Positions 8,297 to 16,192 of a stretch of DNA of 64,000 bases are shown in pieces. Made by a program: the position numbers and the translations under genes. Where the stretch lies: assembly GCA_963766365.1 (NCBI GenBank), contig CAVXZK010000006.1, forward strand, positions 558,001-622,000, written 5' to 3'. Position 1 is the stretch's first letter. Each line of letters opens with the position of its first letter. The stretch comes from JALORV01 sp963766365. GTDB lineage: Bacteria > Pseudomonadota > Gammaproteobacteria > Burkholderiales > Burkholderiaceae_F. The notes beneath the pieces are model-generated. The model was not told the origin of the DNA. It ran no database searches and was given only the letters and a program-made list of their open reading frames with translations.

Positions 8297-8887
8297 ATGA
8301 AACGCATACCTCTTGAATACGCCGTCCTCGCCGTTGCGGTCGCAGCGACCGCCGCGGTGGCTTTGCCGGCCCGCGCCCAGACCACCGCCAAGGCCGCCGA
8401 AACCACGGCCGACAAGCTTGCCCGCGGCAAGTACCTGGTCACGACCTCCGGCTGCCATGACTGCCACACACCGTGGATCGTCGGCCCGAAAGGACCCGAG
8501 CCCGACATGAGCCGCATGCTGTCCGGCCACCCCGAAAGCGCAGTCCTGCCACCGGCACCCGTGCCGCAGGGACCGTGGATCGTGTCGGCATCAGCAACCA
8601 ACACCGCGTGGTCGGGCCCCTGGGGCGTGAGTTTCACGGCCAACCTGACGCCTGACGCCGAAACGGGTCTGGGCAAGTGGACGCAGCGCAACTTCACCGA
8701 AACGATCCGCACCGGGCGGCACATGGGCCGCGGCCGTCAGATCCTGCCGCCGATGCCGATCCCGATGTACAAGAACTTCACCGACGCCGATCTCGAAGCG
8801 ATCTTCAGCTTCCTGCAGTCGATCCCGGCTGTGAAGAATCGGGTTCCGGAGCCGCTGCCGCCCAGCAGGCCGGTGGCCGCGAAGTAG
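8297..8887 (+). CDS. exported c-type cytochrome
   Basis: This 196-residue protein has a signal peptide ending at ALPARAQ and a single heme c motif, CHDCH (53-57), in the context GKYLVTTSGCHDCHTP. A Met-rich segment, LPPMPIPMYKNFTDADLEAIF, lies near the C-terminus and probably supplies the distal Met ligand. This layout is typical of mono- or diheme cytochromes linked to periplasmic dehydrogenases. AGGAGA precedes the ATG. Together with the upstream diheme protein it likely forms an electron relay. Confidence 0.85.
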   Translation: MKRIPLEYAVLAVAVAATAAVALPARAQTTAKAAETTADKLARGKYLVTTSGCHDCHTPWIVGPKGPEPDMSRMLSGHPESAVLPPAPVPQGPWIVSASATNTAWSGPWGVSFTANLTPDAETGLGKWTQRNFTETIRTGRHMGRGRQILPPMPIPMYKNFTDADLEAIFSFLQSIPAVKNRVPEPLPPSRPVAAK

Positions 8888-8910
8888 AACCCGGTCAGTG
8901 TGAACGCGGG

Positions 8911-8944
8911 GTTGGCGATGCTGCACTAGCGCAGCATCGCCAAC
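8911..8944. terminator. bidirectional terminator between cytochrome and AEC genes
   Basis: Perfect 14-bp arms (8911-8924 and 8931-8944, beginning GTTGGCGATGCTGC) enclose a 6-base loop. It lies between convergent genes, and its right arm encodes the last codons of the AEC gene. The long arms make termination in both directions plausible, though T runs are absent. Confidence 0.65.
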
Positions 8945-9861
8945 GCCATCGGCGTCGTAATCGCTGCCAGTGCGGTCGACATCACCATGCTTGTCGCGAT
9001 GGCGCCTTCGCTTGACCGGAACTCGCGCGACATCAGGTAGACGTTGACGCCGACCGGCAACGCTGCGAGCAGTACGACCGCCCGCGTTTCCAGACGCGGC
9101 AGCTGCAGCATCCAGGCCAGCAGCCAGACCGCGGCGGGCTGCCCGATGAGCTTCAGCGAAGTGATCGCCGCGCCCGCGCGCCAGCCCTGGCGCACGCCGT
9201 ACTCCGCGAGCCCCATGCCGAGCACCAGCAACGCCAGTGGCGCCGCCGCTTCGCCGATCAGCCGCAGCGGCACATCGACCACGGCCGGCAGCTGACCGCC
9301 CGCGAGGCCGAAGATCGATCCGGCGAGGATCGATGCGACGATCGGATTGGTCAGCACACTGCGCGCGGTCTTGCCGAAGCCCCGCAGCGACAGTTCGCCG
9401 TGTCGCGCCCACTCGACCGACACGGTGACGAGTGTCCACAGCAGCAGGGTGTTGAAGATGAGGACGAGGGCGACCGACGGCATCACGGCCTCGCCAAGCG
9501 CCAGTCGCGCGAGCGGCACACCGAGCAGGACATTGTTGGAGAAGATGCCGCCCATCGCGAACACCGACTGGCCAACTCCGTCGAGCCCGAACGCGAACCG
9601 GGCGATGATTCGTCCGACCACGAATACCACCAGGCACCCGCCGAAGTAGGCGATCAGCAGACGGGCGTCCACTGGCGGCAGTGCGGCCAGTCCGCTCATC
9701 AGGCGGAAAAGCAGTGCAGGCATCGCCACCGCGAATACGAATTTCGACAGCGCTGCGCTGACCGTGCCTGTCCAGCGCCCTACCCGCGTCAACAAATAGC
9801 CGACCAGGACCAGCGCGAACAGCGGCGCGGCCAGCTCGAGTTGCTGGAGGAAGTCCGACAC
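8926..9861 (-). CDS. AEC-family transporter
   Basis: The 311-residue integral membrane protein belongs to the auxin efflux carrier (AEC) family, which moves small carboxylates or amino-acid-like anions. It shows ten hydrophobic stretches in two halves, each with a family-type motif: FSNNVLLGVPLARLALGE in the first and LPVGVNVYLMSREF in the second. The last codons lie inside a terminator hairpin shared with the convergent cytochrome gene. The substrate is unknown. Confidence 0.88.
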   Translation of the reverse strand: MSDFLQQLELAAPLFALVLVGYLLTRVGRWTGTVSAALSKFVFAVAMPALLFRLMSGLAALPPVDARLLIAYFGGCLVVFVVGRIIARFAFGLDGVGQSVFAMGGIFSNNVLLGVPLARLALGEAVMPSVALVLIFNTLLLWTLVTVSVEWARHGELSLRGFGKTARSVLTNPIVASILAGSIFGLAGGQLPAVVDVPLRLIGEAAAPLALLVLGMGLAEYGVRQGWRAGAAITSLKLIGQPAAVWLLAWMLQLPRLETRAVVLLAALPVGVNVYLMSREFRSSEGAIATSMVMSTALAAITTPMALAMLR

Positions 9862-9961
9862 GGTGAGTGCAGCTGCGAGTCCGCGCAGTGTAGGAGCGCG
9901 TTCTTAACTCAGTCCGGGGGCTCTGCACGCCTTCGCAAGTGCCGCGTGCCCGTGCACCCGT

Positions 9962-10630
9962 TCAGCGTGTGTTGACCGCCATTTCGCTCTGGGCCATGGC
10001 TTCAAGCAGTACCTTGGCGGGCTGGGCACCCGACACCGCGAGACGCTGATTGAAGATGAAGAACGGAACACCGCCAATGCCCATCGCGCGGGCACGCTGA
10101 TCGGCGCCGGCCACGGCCGCGCGACCTTCGCCGGCGGCCAGCATCGACTTGGCGCGAAACGCGTCGAAGCCGGCTTCGCCGGCAATTCGGACCAGTTCGT
10201 CGATATTGCCGATGTCCACGCCCTGCGTGAAATAGGCGCGGAACAGTCGCTCGACGAGATCGTCGACGAGCGATGGACGCGCGGCCTGCGCCCAGGCGAT
10301 CAGGCGATGGGCGTTCATCGTGTTCGGCTGCCGATCGATGCGCTCGAACTCGAACCAGATGCCGACCTCTCGCCCCGCGGCCTGGACGCGCGCGTAGATC
10401 TCCTGCGCCCGCTCCGGTCCGCCGAACTTGTTCTCGAGGTAGCTGCGCCGATCCGCGCCACCGAGCGGGAGATCCGGATTCAGCTGGAATGGGTGCCAGC
10501 GTACGACCGCCTTCGACCCGGCGCCGCGCTCAGCCAGCGCCGCGTCAAGCCGGCGCTTGCCGATGTAGCACCAGGGACAGACGACGTCGGACACGACGTC
10601 GATCGTCATCGGTTCGGTGAGCTCGCTCAT
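9962..10630 (-). CDS. DsbA-family oxidoreductase, FrnE-like
   Basis: This 222-residue protein has the DsbA thioredoxin-like fold with helical insertion and the FrnE-type start DVVSDVVCPWCYIGKRRL; the active site is CPWC (18-21). There is no signal peptide, so it acts in the cytoplasm, as FrnE proteins do; 2-hydroxychromene-2-carboxylate isomerase is a related alternative but lacks this CxxC. The cis-Pro loop is visible as GIGGVPFFIFN. The next gene on this strand encodes a membrane redox protein, giving a small thiol-redox cluster. Confidence 0.88.
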   Translation of the reverse strand: MSELTEPMTIDVVSDVVCPWCYIGKRRLDAALAERGAGSKAVVRWHPFQLNPDLPLGGADRRSYLENKFGGPERAQEIYARVQAAGREVGIWFEFERIDRQPNTMNAHRLIAWAQAARPSLVDDLVERLFRAYFTQGVDIGNIDELVRIAGEAGFDAFRAKSMLAAGEGRAAVAGADQRARAMGIGGVPFFIFNQRLAVSGAQPAKVLLEAMAQSEMAVNTR

Positions 10631-10703
10631 GATGGGTCAGGATAGTCAGCCCGTCGACGCTGTCCAGACATGGTCGGCACGTTTGAGCCCCGCAAGCACG
10701 GGA

Positions 10704-11918
10704 TCAGGCGAAGAAGATCAGGTAGATCCCGAGCCCAATCATCACGAGGCCGCTCACCAGCTTTAACACGCGACCTTCCTTTTCCTGCAGCCGGTGACGG
10801 CTCAGCATCACCACACCAATCGTCAGGATGATGATGTCGTCGAGCATGTAGGCGGCGATGTACAGCAACAGGTAGCTGTAGTAGGCCGCCGTGTCCAGCT
10901 GCCGCAGCGTCAGGATGCGCGTGAAGAGCGCGGGGAATCCCGACGTGCAGAGGAACTCGACGATCTGCACGAGGACCGCAAGGATGATCGCGCCAACAAT
11001 CGCCGCCGCGAGGCTCTCCGCGTGCAGGATGGCGCGCATCCGGCTGTAGATGCCCGGCTTGGCCTTTTCCGGGATCGATAGCGAAAGACCGACGTTGAAG
11101 GCAAAGAAGTCCTTGATATTGACCACACCAGCGAAGATGGCGATCGCCGCGATGATCAGCTGCGAGGCGCGCGACAGGCCGATGACGAGAAACAGGTTGA
11201 GCCAGGCCGCCATGAACAGGAAATAGGCGATCCCCTGGATCAGGACGAACGTGCCGGCGATAGCGAACATGCGCCGGCGGTCATTGAGCGGGGCGAGCAA
11301 CGAGATCATCAGCAGCAGCACCCACATCGAACAGGGGTTGAAGCCGTCCAGCGCGCCCATTACCAGCGTGAAGGCCGGGAGTCCGACGTCATCGAGCGTC
11401 AGCGTGCGGCCAAAGAAGCTGATTTCGAATGGCTCCGGCTCCGGCGCTGCGCCGGCGCCCCCCTGCGGGCAGGACAGGCTCTCCTCGGCCTCGCAGGCAG
11501 AACCCGCATCGGACCCCTTGGCCAACTGCCCCGCCAGCGCGCTGCGGATCAGCTTGTCAGTGCTCGCTTCGTCGGAGTAACCGATGATCAGCTGGCCGCC
11601 TACGTAGACGGCGGGCACACGCACCGCACCGACGTGCTGTTCCCGAGCGAGTTGTTTCAGGCGTACCAGCGCTGCCGGGTCCTTCTGGACATCGCGGACG
11701 GTGACCTTAAGCGACGGTCGCTCTTTCTGCAGCTGCGCCAGGAACTCCTCGGCCTTGGTGCAGTGCGGACAGCCCTCGCGGACGAACGCCTCGATCGTGA
11801 TCGGATCCGATACAGCGGACGCGGGGGGCACGACAGCCGCCAGCAGCAGTCCGGCCGCGACGGCAGCGAGGGTCGCCAGGCGACTCCACAACGGGCGATG
11901 AGGCAATACCGACTCCAT
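10704..11918 (-). CDS. glutaredoxin-like domain fused to a DsbD/CcdA-like membrane domain
   Basis: The 404-residue protein starts with a signal peptide (hydrophobic residues about 13-34), then a glutaredoxin-like periplasmic domain with CPHC (50-53) and cis-Pro in RVPAVYVGG. A Gly/Pro/Glu linker with Cys at 142 and 150 leads to about six membrane helices. The membrane part has FNPC (Cys196) and later EFLCTSGFPALF, the paired Cys arrangement of DsbD/CcdA-type electron carriers. It likely passes electrons from cytoplasmic thiols to the periplasm through its own Grx domain. The exact acceptor is unknown. Confidence 0.75.
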   Translation of the reverse strand: MESVLPHRPLWSRLATLAAVAAGLLLAAVVPPASAVSDPITIEAFVREGCPHCTKAEEFLAQLQKERPSLKVTVRDVQKDPAALVRLKQLAREQHVGAVRVPAVYVGGQLIIGYSDEASTDKLIRSALAGQLAKGSDAGSACEAEESLSCPQGGAGAAPEPEPFEISFFGRTLTLDDVGLPAFTLVMGALDGFNPCSMWVLLLMISLLAPLNDRRRMFAIAGTFVLIQGIAYFLFMAAWLNLFLVIGLSRASQLIIAAIAIFAGVVNIKDFFAFNVGLSLSIPEKAKPGIYSRMRAILHAESLAAAIVGAIILAVLVQIVEFLCTSGFPALFTRILTLRQLDTAAYYSYLLLYIAAYMLDDIIILTIGVVMLSRHRLQEKEGRVLKLVSGLVMIGLGIYLIFFA

Positions 11919-12116
11919 GCGGTCATTCAGGCCGAACCGGCTGGGCCAAGGTCACAAAGCCGCGCCGAGTCTAGAGAGCGGACGCCCGTGGGCCCTGTGT
12001 TACCTCATCAGCTGACGGGGCCGGGCTTTACCGGGATCAAGGCTTCGCCACTTTGAGCCTGACCTCGCGGGGTTTCCCGGAGCCGGCCCCAGGCGCAAAT
12101 GCAGGGTACGGACTCA

Positions 12117-12169
12117 TACGTTCGTACGGTGGGGGTTACGACGTTCGTACGAGGGTAAATCGAACCCCC
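12117..12169. promoter_or_regulatory. direct and inverted repeats upstream of the CTERM cytochrome
   Basis: The 11-base sequence ACGTTCGTACG occurs at 12118-12128 and 12141-12151, a 23-base period. A second pattern, GGGGGTT (12131-12137) with AACCCCC (12163-12169), forms a 7-bp inverted repeat around the second copy. They fill the 296-base gap before the gene and may be regulator sites; the rest of the gap shows nothing recognisable. Confidence 0.5.
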
Positions 12170-12214
12170 TGAACCTAGACTGCCCCCTCAAGTTATCTCC
12201 CCTGCGGATCCACC

Positions 12215-13153
12215 ATGTCGAACCGTAAATCGCTCCTGCACCTGCGCACCCTTCCGTCGGCTTTCGCCGCTCTCGCTGCCGTCGGATTTAGCAGCTCCGC
12301 CCTCGCGCAGACCGGCAATCCGGCCACCGGCGTGACGCTTTACAAACTGGCGGTCCCGATTCCCGGGGGAGTTCCGTCCAGCTGCGAAAACTGCCACGGA
12401 CCCGCCGACCTCTTCAAGTCGTCGCGCTTCCCGAACACGACCGAGGCCGGCATCGCCGTGCTGCTCAGCAACGCGATCGCCACGAACAAGGGCGCGGTGA
12501 TGATCGCGTACAGCAGCTGGACGCCGCAGATGCGCTCGGACGTGGCGGCCTACATGAGCAATGCGACTGCCGCCCCGCCGCCGCCACCGCTGGTGCTGCC
12601 GCCCGGATCGCCCGCCCCTGCGCCGGCGCCGGCGCCGGCGCCGGTGCCACCGAGTGCTGCCCCGACACTGTCGCCGGACACCGCCCGATTCAACAGCACG
12701 GAAGTGGGCAAGGAAAGCACGACCTCCGGCGTGCAGGTCACCAACAGCACCACGGGAGCCGTGATATTTGCGACGCCGGCGATCGTTCCCGAGGCGGGCA
12801 AACCAGGCGAGTTCTTCGTGACCAGTGCGCCGTCCGGCAGCGTCAACTGCGTGCCGGGCTACCGCCTCGAACCGGGCACCAGCTGCTCATTTGGCGTGGG
12901 CTTTGCGCCACTCGCGTCGGGCACTCGTACGGAGAAATGGACCGTCAAGTTCCTCGGAGATATCCCGGCCCGTGAAGTGACTCTGGAAGGTACGGCGATC
13001 GCGACCGCGGCGAGCGTCACCAGCAGCTCGCCCACCAGCGGGTCGAGCGCTGCCAATTCCCCGACGGGAGGCGCCGGCGCCATGGGCTGGACGTCGCTGT
13101 TCGGGCTGGCTGCATTCGCCCTCGCCGGCAGCCTGCGCCGCCGCAAAGACTGA
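12215..13153 (+). CDS. exported cytochrome c / choice-of-anchor protein with C-terminal sorting tail
   Basis: The 312-residue protein has four parts. A signal peptide ends at SSALAQ. A small cytochrome c domain has CENCH (57-61). A Pro/Ala-rich linker covers about residues 115-155. A beta-sandwich domain (about 155-255) has the pattern TSGVQVTNSTT and SCSFGVGFAPLASGTRT, typical of choice-of-anchor D/ASPM-SPD2-like repeats. The tail is Ser-rich, then GGAGAMG, a hydrophobic helix and LRRRKD, the layout of GlyGly-CTERM-type sorting signals cut by rhombosortases. The protein is probably surface-anchored or processed at the membrane. A strong terminator follows. Confidence 0.75.
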   Translation: MSNRKSLLHLRTLPSAFAALAAVGFSSSALAQTGNPATGVTLYKLAVPIPGGVPSSCENCHGPADLFKSSRFPNTTEAGIAVLLSNAIATNKGAVMIAYSSWTPQMRSDVAAYMSNATAAPPPPPLVLPPGSPAPAPAPAPAPVPPSAAPTLSPDTARFNSTEVGKESTTSGVQVTNSTTGAVIFATPAIVPEAGKPGEFFVTSAPSGSVNCVPGYRLEPGTSCSFGVGFAPLASGTRTEKWTVKFLGDIPAREVTLEGTAIATAASVTSSSPTSGSSAANSPTGGAGAMGWTSLFGLAAFALAGSLRRRKD

Positions 13154-13194
13154 CCCTAACCGGCGAAGAGCCGGCACTCACTTCCGTCGCTACC

Positions 13195-13236
13195 CAACGC
13201 GCCGGACACCTCAGGTGTTCCGGCGCGTTGTCTTTT
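13195..13236 (+). terminator. strong intrinsic terminator
   Basis: An 11-bp GC-rich arm pair (CAACGCGCCGG with CCGGCGCGTTG), a small bulge and an inner CACC-TCA-GGTG hairpin are followed by TCTTTTT. It lies 42 bases after the CTERM cytochrome stop codon. Confidence 0.9.
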
Positions 13237-13290
13237 TGGACACGGCATCATGCGGCCGTCTGCTTTGGGCTCGCGTCGCGCCGACTTTGC

Positions 13291-13461
13291 ATGACCATCA
13301 TCCCGGCCCACAGCCGCATCGACGGCAGCGGCGTGTTCGCGCAGGTCGCCTTCCGGGCACGGCAGAAGCTGGGCACACGGGGCCGTTCCCGGTCCGGAAT
13401 TCGCCAGCAAGGGACGGAGTGTCTGTTGCCCTGGCCCGCCATAGGCTGCCACCCTCGATAA
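13291..13461 (+). pseudogene. remnant of a SET-domain protein gene
   Basis: The 56-codon frame begins MTIIPAHSRIDGSGVFA and continues QVAFRARQKLG, matching the start of small bacterial SET-domain lysine methyltransferases (pattern R-I-x-G-x-G-x-F-A then R-x-K-I-G). After codon 28 the similarity ends, and the expected GE..GE and NHSC core motifs are missing in all three frames. It looks like a 5' fragment left by a deletion. The 326-base gap before ada otherwise holds only the terminator. Chance resemblance cannot be excluded. Confidence 0.4.
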
Positions 13462-13485
13462 GATGACCGGGAGTCGAGAGTGAAC

Positions 13486-14559
13486 ATGAGCACTGTTTCC
13501 GAGACGCGCGCGGCAGTTACGGTCAGCGATCCACGCTGGGCCAACGTCGTGGCCCGCGACCGCGCCGCCGATGGGCAGTTCGTTTATTCGGTACGGACCA
13601 CGGGCGTGTACTGCCGCCCGTCCTGCGCCTCGCGCTCGGCGCGGCCGGAAAACGTCGAATTCCACGCGACGGCGGCCGAGGCGGAACGCGCCGGTTTTCG
13701 TGCGTGCAAGCGCTGCCGTCCCGATCAGGCCAAGGCGGACCACGGCCACGCGGCACTGGTGACCTCGCTATGCCGTTACATCGAACAGGCCGACCAGCCG
13801 CCGACGCTCGAGATGCTGGCGCGGCGCGCCGGACTCAGCGCTTTTCACCTGCATCGGATCTTCAAGGCAGCGACCGGCATCACGCCGAAGCAGTACGCAG
13901 ACGCACATCGCACCCGCCGCGTGCGTGAACAGTTGCGCGGCGGCAGCAGCGTGACGGACGCCATTTACGACGCCGGCTTCAATTCGAGCGGCCGGTTCTA
14001 CGGCCAGTCGGCAGCGATCCTCGGCATGACGCCGACCCAGCACCGTACCGGCGGTGCCCGCGCGGTGATCCGCTTTGCGGTTGGGGAATGTTCGTTGGGC
14101 TCGATCCTCGTCGCAGCCAGTGATCGTGGCGTTTGCGCGATCCTGCTCGGCGATGACCCGGCCCCGCTGGTCCGCGACCTGCAGGACCGTTTTCCGCGGG
14201 CCGAGCTGGTCGGCGGCGACGCGGGATTCGAGCAGCTGGTCGCCCGTGTCGTGGCGCTGGTCGAAACGCCCAGCCGCGGTGTCGCCCTGCCGCTCGACGT
14301 GCGCGGCACCGCGTTTCAGCAGCGCGTCTGGCAGGCTCTGCGGGCCGTTCCTGCGGGACGCACCGCCAGCTACGCGGAGATCGCCCGGACCATCGGTGCG
14401 CCGACGGCGGTGCGGGCTGTCGCGCATGCTGTCGCCTCCAACCCGCTCGCGGTGGCGATTCCGTGCCATCGCATCGTGCGTTCCGACGGCGCCCTGGCCG
14501 GATACCGCTGGGGCGTGGAGCGCAAGCGCGCCTTGCTGGACCGGGAGTCTGCCGCCTGA
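13486..14559 (+). CDS. ada: bifunctional Ada: methyltransferase and transcription activator
   Basis: Ada repairs alkylated DNA by moving methyl groups to its own Cys residues and then activates alkylation-response genes. All parts are present: an N-terminal zinc domain with Cys43, 47, 74 and 77 (VYCRPSCASRSARP and ACKRC), an AraC-type helix-turn-helix (about 90-185), and a C-terminal O6-alkylguanine methyltransferase with IPCHRIV (acceptor Cys327). The ATG at 13486 is chosen over GTG 13480 because GAGAG then lies six bases upstream. Length matches E. coli Ada. No alkB or alkA partner is adjacent. Confidence 0.95.
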   Translation: MSTVSETRAAVTVSDPRWANVVARDRAADGQFVYSVRTTGVYCRPSCASRSARPENVEFHATAAEAERAGFRACKRCRPDQAKADHGHAALVTSLCRYIEQADQPPTLEMLARRAGLSAFHLHRIFKAATGITPKQYADAHRTRRVREQLRGGSSVTDAIYDAGFNSSGRFYGQSAAILGMTPTQHRTGGARAVIRFAVGECSLGSILVAASDRGVCAILLGDDPAPLVRDLQDRFPRAELVGGDAGFEQLVARVVALVETPSRGVALPLDVRGTAFQQRVWQALRAVPAGRTASYAEIARTIGAPTAVRAVAHAVASNPLAVAIPCHRIVRSDGALAGYRWGVERKRALLDRESAA

Positions 14560-14572
14560 GCAAACGAGCGGC

Positions 14573-14621
14573 AGGAAAGTTGCCGCCAGCGTGTCGATCG
14601 AGGCCATTCCCGTTCGACGTC
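14573..14621 (+). promoter_or_regulatory. candidate ECF-sigma promoter, copy 1
   Basis: AGGAAAGTTGC (14573-14583), TGTCGA (14592-14597) and CGACGTC (14615-14621) occur in this order with 17 bases between the last two. The same three blocks precede the DGPF/YciI gene at 16193-16242. TGTCGA with a CGTC-like -10 resembles promoters described for ECF42 sigma factors. It lies about 87 bases upstream of the beta-propeller gene. Confidence 0.55.
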
Positions 14622-14707
14622 AGTCCAGGAACCCGTGGCGCCGATTGGTCGGCGTCGCGCTGACAGGACGGATGTTCACGCCTATCGTTGGACGGCAAGG
14701 AGGCCCC

Positions 14708-15931
14708 ATGAAGACGACCGCTGCAGCAACAAAATCAAGCCGTGCCGGTGCAAAGTCCCCCTCGCCTGCAACGAAGCCGCGCAGCCGCGCCGCGCCGAAG
14801 CCGCGGCAGGTTTTGCTGATGGTGGCGACCCGCAAGGGCGCATGGCTGCTGGAGGGCGATGCGGCCCGCCGCCAGTGGCAGGTCATGGGGCCGCACTTCC
14901 TTGGCCACATCATCCAGCACCTGGTGCTGGACCCGCGCGACGGCCGAACGCTGCTGGCGGCCGCCAAGACGGGTCACCTCGGCCCGACGGTGTTCCGCTC
15001 GACCGACTTTGGCAAGACCTGGAAGGAAGCGCAGCAGCCGCCAGCCTTTCCCAAAAAGAACGACGGCAAGGGGCGCGTGGTCGACCACACGTTCTGGCTC
15101 ACGCCAGGACACGCGAGCGAGCCCGGCGTCTGGTACGCAGGCACCTCACCCCAGGGCCTGTTCCGCAGCGACGACGGCGGCATCACCTGGCGCGGCGCTT
15201 CGCCGATCAACGACGACCCGCAGTACATCGAGTGGATGGGCACGGTGCAGGACGGCACGCCGGACGGCCCGAAGATGCACTCGATCATCGTCGACCCGCG
15301 CGATCCGAAGCACCTCTACTTCGGCATGTCGGGCGGCGGTGTGCACGAATCCACCGACGGCGGCCTGACGTTCAGACTGCTGATAGACGGCCTCGAGGTG
15401 GTCGAAGGTTTCGCGAACGACGTGCCGACGTTCCACGACCCGCATTGCATGCGCATGTGCCCAAGCGATCCGGATCGCCTGTACCAGCAGAATCACTGCG
15501 GCATTTACCGCATCGACCGGCCGTCGAAGACCTGGGTGCGGATCGGGAAGTCGATGCCGAAGAAGGTCGGCGACATCGGCTTCAACATGGTCGTCCATCC
15601 GCGCAATGCCGACACCTGCTGGGTGCTGCCGATGGATGGGCAGACCGTATGGCCGCGCACCAGCGTCGAGGGCAAGCCGGCGGTGTATGTCACGCGCAAT
15701 GGCGGCAAGACGTGGCAGCGCCAGGACAACGGCATGCCGGCGTCGCAGGCGTGGTGGACGGTGAAGCGCCAGGCGATGTGCGCGGACACACGTGATCCTG
15801 TGGGCCTTTATTTCGGCACGTCGAGTGGCGAGATCTGGATGAGCCGCAACGAGGGCACGAAATGGCAGTGCGTCGCGCGCCATCTTCCCGAGATCTACGC
15901 CGTCGAGGCGGCCGAAGTCGACGCTCGATGA
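14708..15931 (+). CDS. BNR/sialidase-like beta-propeller protein
   Basis: The 407-residue protein is built from BNR-type blades, seen as repeated Asp-box motifs: FRSTDFGKTW, FRSDDGGITW, HESTDGGLTF and VTRNGGKTW. These belong to the sialidase/VPS10-like propeller fold, often named exo-alpha-sialidase, but no sialidase Arg triad can be assigned, so enzymatic activity is unproven. The N-terminus (about 35 residues) is Lys/Ala/Ser-rich with no signal peptide, so it should be cytosolic. AAGGAGG before the ATG at 14708 fixes the start; the frame upstream belongs to ada. Its stop codon overlaps the next start (ATGA), coupling it to the MoaD/ThiS-like gene. Confidence 0.8.
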   Translation: MKTTAAATKSSRAGAKSPSPATKPRSRAAPKPRQVLLMVATRKGAWLLEGDAARRQWQVMGPHFLGHIIQHLVLDPRDGRTLLAAAKTGHLGPTVFRSTDFGKTWKEAQQPPAFPKKNDGKGRVVDHTFWLTPGHASEPGVWYAGTSPQGLFRSDDGGITWRGASPINDDPQYIEWMGTVQDGTPDGPKMHSIIVDPRDPKHLYFGMSGGGVHESTDGGLTFRLLIDGLEVVEGFANDVPTFHDPHCMRMCPSDPDRLYQQNHCGIYRIDRPSKTWVRIGKSMPKKVGDIGFNMVVHPRNADTCWVLPMDGQTVWPRTSVEGKPAVYVTRNGGKTWQRQDNGMPASQAWWTVKRQAMCADTRDPVGLYFGTSSGEIWMSRNEGTKWQCVARHLPEIYAVEAAEVDAR

Positions 15932-16185
15932 AGGTCCTGATCCCGAGCCCGCTGCGCTCCTACACGCAGAGCGCCTGGGTCGACGCCGACGGATCCACGC
16001 TGGCCGAAGTGCTGGACGATCTTGATCGCCAGTACCCCGGAATCCGCTTCCGCATGATCAACGAACAGGAGCGGACGCGACCGCATGTGCGGTTCTTCGT
16101 ACGCGGCGAGCCCGTGTTCGAGCTGTCGACGCCACTTGCGGCGTCCGACCCGCTGCTGATCGTGCAGGCGCTCAGCGGCGGCTGA
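15928..16185 (+). CDS. MoaD/ThiS-family ubiquitin-like protein
   Basis: This 85-residue protein has the beta-grasp pattern of MoaD/ThiS sulfur carriers (VLIPSPLRSYTQ, then STLAEVLDDLDRQYPG) and ends exactly in Gly-Gly after ALS, the tail that is adenylated and thiocarboxylated in this family. It is translationally coupled to the propeller gene by a 4-bp overlap. No MoaE, ThiF/MoeB or ThiG gene is near, so a role in molybdopterin or thiazole synthesis is not indicated. It may modify, or carry sulfur for, the propeller protein or a partner encoded elsewhere (inference). Confidence 0.85.
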   Translation: MKVLIPSPLRSYTQSAWVDADGSTLAEVLDDLDRQYPGIRFRMINEQERTRPHVRFFVRGEPVFELSTPLAASDPLLIVQALSGG

Positions 16186-16192
16186 CGCCGCA

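Noticed and set aside
12600..12660. GC-rich simple repeat (CCGGCG-type) as a possible phase-variable tract
   Set aside because: It encodes the Pro/Ala linker of the CTERM cytochrome, is short and imperfect, and does not suggest slippage.
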